From Alternaria dauci (Eukaryota; Ascomycota; Dothideomycetes; Pleosporales; Pleosporaceae), in assembly GCF_042100115.1 (NCBI RefSeq), contig NC_091273.1, positions 2,480,001-2,544,000 of the forward strand: a DNA stretch of 64,000 bases, read 5' to 3'. This document shows, in pieces, positions 57,142 through 64,000 of this stretch; the first letter of the stretch is position 1; each line of letters opens with the position of its first letter. The notes beneath the pieces are model-generated. The model made no database searches, had not been told where the DNA came from, and saw only the letters and a list, made by a program, of their open reading frames with translations. The translations under genes were made by a program, and so were the position numbers.

Positions 57142-59759
57142 TCAGTATGTCTGTTGTAGCTGAGGGGGACGGAAGAGTTGATGACTCTGCTCGATCATCA
57201 TCTCAATGTTCTTTGCCTCATTCATCTCGAAATCATGCATCAACTCCATCTGTTGCTGCTGGTTGAGTCCGGTGCCCCTAGCATCCTGACTCCAGGCCGG
57301 GTTGAGATAGTCCGCCATTTCATAACCCTGGTTCGCCGCATAGGCCTCGTTGTAAAATGGCGACGAGGCCATTTGCATGTTCGCCATGTTGTAGCCGTCT
57401 TGCGCCGGTATCGTGAAGGTCGGATTCCATTGGGGTAGCTCAGCGAATGTCGTGGGTAGAGGCGCGAATTGGGTTGGAGGTGCGTAGCTGTATGAGGGTA
57501 TGCTGGTTTCCATGGAGGTCTTCGGACTTAGTTCATTGTATGCTATTGGTGGAGGTTGCTGAGGCGACGTCTGCAGTCCAGCTTGTTGCGAGCTCGGCGC
57601 ACTCGAGAACAGGTTGGGTGGGTTTGAAAGGCCGTTGGAAAAGTTGAAGAGTTGCTGGTTATTTTCAGGCAGGAAGCCATAAGGCCCTGATACCTTCTCG
57701 GAAGGTGTGCGTACCGACGCGGTAGAGGCCGTTGCTGGGCTTGTAGTTCGCGACCGATTGATACCATCCACAATGTTGCCTGTACCGACGGATGCAGTGT
57801 CCGATGGAGAACTGGCCGAGATGGGAACGTCGCCGTCCTTGTCGAAAATCTTCATGCAAGCAGATATCAGGTTGTAGTACAGACCAATAGCAGACTGTAC
57901 GCCAGGCCACCTTTCAGAGGCCTGCCTAATGGACTCCATTGCCACGTTTAGGTGACCCTCTACTTCCTCGCGGCTATGACGTCTTCGCACCTCGGAGTAT
58001 GACAGTGTCCAGAGCATGGTGTTGATGCACATGAAGATGGCTTGCGTAAAAATCCATGTGACATCGACGCTCTTGGTCTCAATCTGCTTCATGGTCATGT
58101 AGATGTTGTATCGGCAGGCATCGTAACAGCGGATGGCGGCGTCCAGGGATGGGCGAGGTACCTGCGGCGACGGGCGGTATATGAAGACGACCATGGTGTT
58201 GTATCGACCAATGAACCTAGGCGAGTTAGTTGCTGTGCCATGCATGACGGCGCGAATACTTACCAGACCTTGTTCAGCCCCGATCCGCCGTCCATCTCAG
58301 GACTCGTATCTCGCCAGGCCTCGATCTTGGCCTGCATCTGAGCGAACCAGGGGTGCTGGTCGTCCTTGGGTTCGGGCTTCTTTCTTTGGTAGAGCATTTT
58401 GCGGATCTCTAGTTGCAGCAAGCGCATCTTGTAGAAGTGTATACCAATCCATTTCTTGAGCGACGCTTGAGGTGCAGGCTTGATTCCCTCCCTGGTGATG
58501 TAGACGTCGTCGACAAGCTCGCCAAAGTTGACATCGATGTGTTCTCGTCGTGTTGCGAAGTGGGCAGGTCTTCCCAGACTGTGCGACAAGCCGTAATCCA
58601 TGGTAAGTATACTCCAGAACAAGCGGCGACGCATGTCGACTTCGAGTGGGTCTGCGGAACGTCCACCGGGGCCCATGCTGATGGTCTTTTCCTCGTGTAG
58701 GCCGAGGGCTTGACACAGTCGAACGCCAAGACCGATGATATAGTAGACGGCTGTCCGCGTTGGCGTTAGGAGGGAGTAGCCTGCGACCAGGGCGAAACAC
58801 TGCAGAGTTTTGAGGTTCATTGGTTTGATGGCGGCTTCGAAGTATTTGAGGGCTGCGAGATAGTAGCTATCGGCGAGACCGGCGTACTGCGTGTCCATCT
58901 TCTGCAAACTGATGGCAATGACCATGCGCAGACAGTAGTTCTGGTAGGGGTCGGTGGAGCCGTTGTAAACCTCATCGACGTCCCTGGTGAATGTTGGCTC
59001 GTGGAAGATGGGATACATGGGGTGCACTAGTCAAGTCAGTTGATGCATATTTCGTGCTCAGACAGCCTTACGCGCCTTTGCAGTAAAACAGCTCTACCAG
59101 TAGATTGGTAAGATCTCGGTTAGGAAGCTCTTCAGCAGCGACGTCGCTGACCATAGGATAGATCTTGGAGGTGGGTCGCTGGTCTTCCTGGGCGAAGGTG
59201 TCCTTTACATTTTTTGCTTCGGAATGTGGCACAATTTCGGATATGCTCTTGGACTCTGTGAACTGCTTGGCCAGCTGCATGACCAGACGGGTGATGGTGA
59301 TTCCGCTCGAAGGCCCAAGGAACTTGGACTCGTCCGAGTCCTGGACGCGCACGGTAGCGGCCCCACGCATTACATCTTCAGGGTCCGGCTCAACGTCGTC
59401 GCGTTCGAGATCAGCCAGCTGCTTCTCGAGGTCGCGCACTTTTTGCTGCAGGTGCACGACGTAGTTCCGGGGTATCTTGCGGCCCTTGTCGGGGTCATAG
59501 TACTCGCAGTGGGAATTGGTGCGCTCGCATGGCCCGCATCGAGGCAGTCCGGGATCGCATCTTGTCTTGCGCTGATCCGAGGTCAGTGGACAAGAGGTAC
59601 GCCGGCAGCGTGACGGGGGAAGATGCTTACCGTCCGGCAACGACAACAAGCAGTGAGGGTGTGGGCGATGCGACTCTGGCCTGTGGTGGTGGTGGTTGGC
59701 TCGTCAGAGGGGTGCGGGGCCCCTTCCGTCGTGGTGTGTGTCGCAGTCGCGACTTCCAT
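57142..59759 (-). CDS. Zn2Cys6 transcription factor with fungal-specific transcription factor domain
   Basis: Nuclear regulator, 820 residues from four exons: 59759-59631, 59571-59076, 59026-58264 and 58216-57142. The first intron (59 bases) lies inside the zinc cluster; joining restores Cys38, 41, 48, 55, 58 and 65 (C-x2-C-x6-C-x6-C-x2-C-x6-C). A coiled-coil follows (NYVVHLQQKVRDLEKQLADLE), then the fungal_trans domain from HPMYPIFHEPTF at about 210 through RRLFWSILTMDYGLSHSLGRP. The C-terminal 250 residues are Gln/Pro/Asn-rich, probably activating. Intron 2 is odd: the join that keeps frame and gives ELFYCKVHPMYP uses a GC donor at 59075, while a perfect GTAAGG donor four bases on (59071) shifts frame. 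Target genes cannot be told. It is divergent from the next regulator. Confidence 0.9.
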
Positions 59760-60805
59760 CGCTCGTCTCTCACCAGGCGGGCGGACGAGACGAGGACGAG
59801 GGAGCTGGCTTATGATGCTGGGCAGCCTGGGATGTGGGGGAGATCGCCGCGCACGTCCATGCCCGAGGGGTGTGTCGCGCGGGCGAGGACTGGCCCTGTG
59901 CTCTCAGAGGCGTCGAGAGGGAGTTGGAGATGGGGATGGGGAGCGTCGAGCATACGACTGCGGCAACACCTGCGTCGTCTATACTGTAGGACGGCCGATC
60001 ACTGAACCCAGGGAGCGTTGACGGGCGCGACTTTGCTTAACCAAAAGCACACAGCGCGTCGTCGGCCTGGTCGTCGTATGGATGGGCCGCAGAAAAACGC
60101 CTGCGCATTTACCGAGCGTCCCCAATCAGGCAACGCAAAAAGGAAGACGAAGCATGACAGGCCCCGTCGCTGGTGCGGCATAGGCTGATGTTGGTGACAG
60201 GCCGAGAACGAGTCCAAACGCTGGGAGCCGAGAGCCTGACGACTGACGTGCAGCTGTGGGCGTCGACTGCGACGGCGCCCTGATAGGCTGCCCCTTCGCC
60301 CAGCGCCCGCTCTAGCACCTCCCCCATCTCCCTCTCGTCGCTCGCCAGCGTCACAGCTGTCCCTTTTCTGCGCTGCCCTCTTGCCTGTCTGACTCGGTGG
60401 GGCAACACGGCTGCCTGCTTCCTCCCAATTCGTTCATACAGCCGCGGCCCTACCACCGTCCAGGGTTCACCGAGCCCGCTACGCCACCCGTCAACCCGCT
60501 CAACACCACGACAGCGCCAAACTACCCATATCCATCCCTTGCTGCACCGCCTTTTCGGCAGCCTGGTCCGCCCAACGCATTTTCTGCTTCGCCGCGCTAT
60601 TCCCCCGGCGTCTATTCGGCCGAGCCTGGTAAGTGCCGTCCCGTCTCGTCTCGTGTCCATCCTAGGCGGCGGACCTCGTCACTTCACTTCACTGCCGTCT
60701 CCAGCATGTAGTCTACATCTATATCCATGCATTGTGCCTAGTGCAATTTTCCTTCAAGTCCTGCCTCTGTTGCTTCCATGTCATCCTCCATCTGACACGT
60801 CTCGG
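59760..60805. promoter_or_regulatory. Shared upstream region of two divergent Zn2Cys6 regulators
   Basis: About 1 kb, GC-rich. It holds the promoter of the minus-strand regulator and the 5' part of the plus-strand one. From 60442 to 60628 the plus strand reads as Pro-rich protein (PRPYHRPGFTEP, PPVNPLNTTTAPNYPYPSLAAPPF) and ends at a GTAAGT donor. An AG at 60826-60827 would join it in phase to the zinc-cluster exon, so this is probably an upstream coding exon whose own ATG I could not find. Confidence 0.5.
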
Positions 60806-63350
60806 ATGCTTCTCCACTCAGCGCCAGGTGATCGTGCGATGCATACTTACATGTCCCGTGATAGCAGCAAGATGGTGCTGGAAACCCCATTGTTGCGCGT
60901 GAGCAGGCCAGTGGCTGCTTGCAAGCGATGTCGAGCAGCAAAAGTCAAGTGCGACGGTAAACTGCCTGCCTGCACAGCATGTGAAAAGTCCAACCGGGCC
61001 TCAGAGTGCTCGAGCACAAACGACCAATTTGCGAGAGGCAAGGAAAGGAGCTACGTCGCAACCCTCGAGTCAAGAGTCGAAAAACTAGAGAAGAAGATAC
61101 ATGAAGCGCGTGCGAGGCGCAAGTCTTCTGGCATACTCATGTTGGACATGTCTGAGAACTCGACCCCCCGTAGAGCATCCGTCGACACCGTAAAGGCGAC
61201 GAGACCCATCAGCAAAAGAGCCGAACGACGGAGGGAAGCCTCGGAAATCGACGACCTCGTTTCGGATTTTGGTCTCCTGTGAGTGCTTCCCACCAATCAC
61301 TGTGCTGTACTGACTCTGCAAGTGCCGTGAATGCTACAGCGAGAGACTTTTATGGCTTCACAACTGAAATGTCTTACGCCCGTCTGATTCGATCAGCCAG
61401 TACCAAAGAGCCACTCCCGACCGGCTTAGTCAAAGCATTGCCTCCCAAATATACGGCGACGCCACTGATTCAGCACTACCTAAATAACATCTTCACCCTT
61501 TGGCCTGTTTTTGAAGAGGCTACTCTTTACTCATCCGTAGAGGCCGTCTACTCACAGGGCGACAATGCAAAGCCCTGGGATCGCTGGAGCGTGCGTATGG
61601 TTTTGGCCATCGCCTGTCTCTCCCAATCTGAATCGAGAGGTGATACCCACTACTCCGATGCTGTTGGCCACATGAATGCGGCTCTTGAAAATGCCGAAGA
61701 TGTGCTACATCCCGGCTACGTCTCCAGCATCCAGGCTTTGGTGCTCTGGACCATCTACGCCACCATGGACCCCCATCATTTTGACAGCTGGACACTAGTT
61801 GGCGCCGCCTCGAGAGCCATGGTAGATCTCGGCATACATCAAGACCCGTCCAAGACTGTGGCAATGTCACGGGCGAAGCTGGAGATTAGGAGAAGAGTAT
61901 ATTGGTGTGTATACTGTTTGGATAGGCAAGTCAATGTCCTTCTTCTCCTTTCGCTCGCTAATTTCCCGATAGGTCGACATCGCTCGTTCAGACTCGCGCC
62001 TTTTCCTTCTCAGATGAGGCTGCGAACGTCGGCTATCCGTTCTACAACGCCTCCATCTCACCGAAATTTGCTTCGCCTACTTCTCAAGTCTTCCAACAGT
62101 CTTTCGATACAGCGGTCGACCTCTTCAAGATACGAGAGATTCAATCAGAGTGGTACATGGACCTCTTCCAGTCTGGACGGGAGCCTTGGCAAGAGCCATA
62201 TCAATACATCTGGAAGCAGTATAACAAGATGTCGGAGTGGTTCCAGGACATGCCGCAGAGCACTCTGCCTGCCGTCAAGTCGTTCTTCGAGCTCGAACTC
62301 CTCTACAGCTACGTCTACATCCTCTCACCAAGCCCGCGGATACCTCACATCCACGAGTATGCTCAGCGTTTGATCTTTGAGCATTGCATTGCATACGCTA
62401 CGAATCTGCTCGCCGTACTGGAGAAACCTTCCAACACCGTCAAGCCGCCAGTCACCTTTTACGATGCGATGCGCGCTTACATGACGGGTCGGCAGTTTGT
62501 GGATGTCCTGTCACGCAACATGGACATGATCCTTGACCCAAGACCACCCGTACCCCCAACGCCATTGCCTGTCGAAACAGAATCTGAAGATCCACTGGCA
62601 CCACCCGCGCAGGTCAGCGCACCGCCGTTTCCATCACCACTACTCCCTGAAGGGCAGACGCTGCCGTTGGACCCCACCACCCGTGCCATCAACGCCATCC
62701 ACGACTTCACATCAGTACTGTCCAAGTTCGGTCTGCGGTTCGGCTTTACCCACTGGCGTGATCGGTTCCAAAGAGAGTCAGCTGCTCTTTCTGCACAGCT
62801 TTACCAGCGCCAGCAAACATCCCCGCACACTTCGCCTCCAGCACAACAGATCCCACCCCCTGTAACCTACCCTCCGCAATGGGTACCGATGCCGTCGGTA
62901 TCTCCCCAGGCGCCACATCTCATGTATCCAGGTCCAACAACGCCGCCAAGTCTGTTTCCGCAATCTAGTCCCTTTGCCAGTTCCATGTCGTACAATGGCA
63001 CTCCGTACGATGGATCTGGCCACAGTCCGCAGCCACACGGCATGACCTTTGATGCGAGCCCTCAACAGACATGGACGACGCCGTCACCCCAGCCCGTACC
63101 AGAGTTGCCACAGCCCTCCGGCGGCCAGAAACGGAGAGCCATGGTATACGGCCCGGGCCTGCCGCCGCCGCATCCTGGACAGGGTCACAGTCCGGGCGCG
63201 TCGTCGATATCTGAGCAGGATGGCAATGCATGGCCGCAACAGGAGCAGCAGCAACAAGATGCAAACGGATACTTTCAAGCGCCGCCCTCCATGCCGCACC
63301 AGCATAGCAATTCGTGGACGCAAGATCCGTCGCAGGGGAACTGGGGGTGA
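60806..63350 (+). CDS. Zn2Cys6 transcription factor with fungal-specific transcription factor domain and Pro/Gln-rich tail
   Basis: 817 residues if started at the in-frame ATG at 60806. Exons: 60806-61278, 61323-61925 and 61973-63350. The zinc cluster has Cys39, 42, 49, 56, 59 and 68, followed by a coiled coil (YVATLESRVEKLEKKIHE). The fungal_trans domain runs from about 170 (YLNNIFTLWPVFEEATLY), with RVYWCVYCLDRSTSLVQTR restored by the second splice. That intron (61926-61972) begins AG|GCAAGT, a consensus GC-AG intron; no GT donor nearby keeps frame. The last 250 residues are Pro, Gln and Ser-rich, a probable activation region with a polyglutamine run. An additional Pro-rich first exon at 60442-60628, joining at 60828, is likely, so the true N-terminus may be longer and 60806 not the real start. 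Confidence 0.88.
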
Positions 63351-63689
63351 TGGGTGTTGTGTCCTACCAGCGTTTACTTGGGAATTCGGCGATTGAGTGA
63401 TTAGTTCAGCATACTCTAGCATGAATGTATGATACAATTCTCGACCTTGTCACGTACTCTGCGAGTGTATAGCCGCCTTTGATTCTGCTGATGATTGGGT
63501 TGTGTTTGTCACATACTCATATCACCTGTTGAAGTACTTGATCAATGCAGTGTCAACAATGTCTTGATTTCATTCGACACGTACTAGACTAGTCGAGTAA
63601 AAGAGCCCCATGTTCACTATGCACCTTTCTGTTATCTGAAACCAGAACAACAGAACCCTGTTTCCTGACCAGCAGCCATCTCAAACCCT
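63351..63689. other. Convergent 3' intergenic region
   Basis: Between the stop of the plus-strand regulator and the stop of the partial minus-strand gene. Nothing else is visible. Confidence 0.4.
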
Positions 63690-64000
63690 TCACGAGATAG
63701 CGTCTGAAAAAACGTGGTGGTAGCCAACGAACTGAGTCGGACACAGCGACTCCTGACTAGGCTCAAATGATGTACGCGCCACGTACTTGTCATTCATCTT
63801 CTCCAAAAACCGCGAACATCGCCAGGCCCTAGTGTCAAGTGAAACGGCTTTATGGTGAGTCTTCAAATGACGCCTGAAGTCATGCTCGTTGGCGTGTATT
63901 TCCTGGTTGCATGTTCGCAGCCGATGATCATGAGCGTGCTGTTGTAGCAGGCAGGTTGCGAATGGGTCCTCCGCGTCGAAGCCGGGTAGGTTATAATTGC
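63690..64000 (-). CDS. 3' end of a possible C2H2 zinc-finger-like protein (cut by the window edge)
   Basis: An open frame enters from the right edge and ends at TGA 63692-63690, giving the last 102 residues of a larger product. It reads as protein: NYNLPGFDAEDPFATC, then RLRTCNQEIHANEHDFRRHLKTHH, then WRCSRFLEKMNDKYVAR and a CPTQFVGYHHVF end. The Cys and the spaced His residues (HANEHDFRRHLKTHH) look like a C2H2 finger or a remnant of one. The gene continues beyond 64000, so neither length nor start can be given. The zinc-finger call is tentative; that this is coding is likely. Confidence 0.55.
   Translation of the reverse strand, partial: NYNLPGFDAEDPFATCLLQQHAHDHRLRTCNQEIHANEHDFRRHLKTHHKAVSLDTRAWRCSRFLEKMNDKYVARTSFEPSQESLCPTQFVGYHHVFSDAIS

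Overview
This window is nuclear DNA of a filamentous ascomycete. It carries a cytoplasmic dynein heavy chain, a mitochondrial Rieske protein, Zn2Cys6 regulators with fungal-specific domains, a Tri12-type MFS pump and a secreted serine carboxypeptidase. Most introns are 44-75 bases long with GTAAGT-like donors and CTAAC/CTGAC branch sites. The gene set and splice style fit Pezizomycotina, probably Dothideomycetes (Pleosporales); that placement is inference. I see no bacterial operon structure, CRISPR array, rRNA, convincing tRNA or intact transposon.

Layout. 0.1-4.2 kb: two uncharacterised plus-strand genes, both ending in charged coiled coils; the first contains two diverged copies of one domain. 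4.6-17.7 kb: the dynein heavy chain, one uninterrupted 13-kb frame on the minus strand. 18.3-31.6 kb: a dense housekeeping block, with a CLC chloride/proton exchanger, GMP synthase, BCP1, Rieske protein (bc1 complex), a POA1-like macrodomain phosphatase, a Dpb3-type histone-fold protein, a serine carboxypeptidase and a small hydrophilic protein. Several neighbours here are divergent and probably share promoters. 32.0-40.5 kb: a short-chain dehydrogenase with two possible starts, two large acidic orphan proteins (one with a C-terminal membrane tail) and a five-exon Tri12-like transporter.

40.5-51.7 kb is gene-poor. It holds a RING-finger protein, small or doubtful genes (including a 72-residue product assembled here from four short exons) and an F-box-like cysteine-rich gene broken by an in-frame TGA and a shift at a run of seven G. 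51.7-64 kb: a SulP sulfate permease, an AT-hook protein, two divergent Zn2Cys6 regulators, and the 3' end of a possible zinc-finger gene running off the right edge.

The genes do not form one pathway. I see no biosynthetic cluster around the Tri12-like pump and no clear new multi-gene system. The best leads are local: a well-supported GC-AG intron in one regulator and a probable one, overlapping a GT donor, in its divergent neighbour; the broken F-box-like gene; the duplicated-domain orphan; the intronless dynein gene; the macrodomain protein with a PCNA-box-like N-terminus; and the intron-rich microprotein. Exon boundaries were read by eye from splice consensus, phase and family fit; none was checked against RNA or a database.
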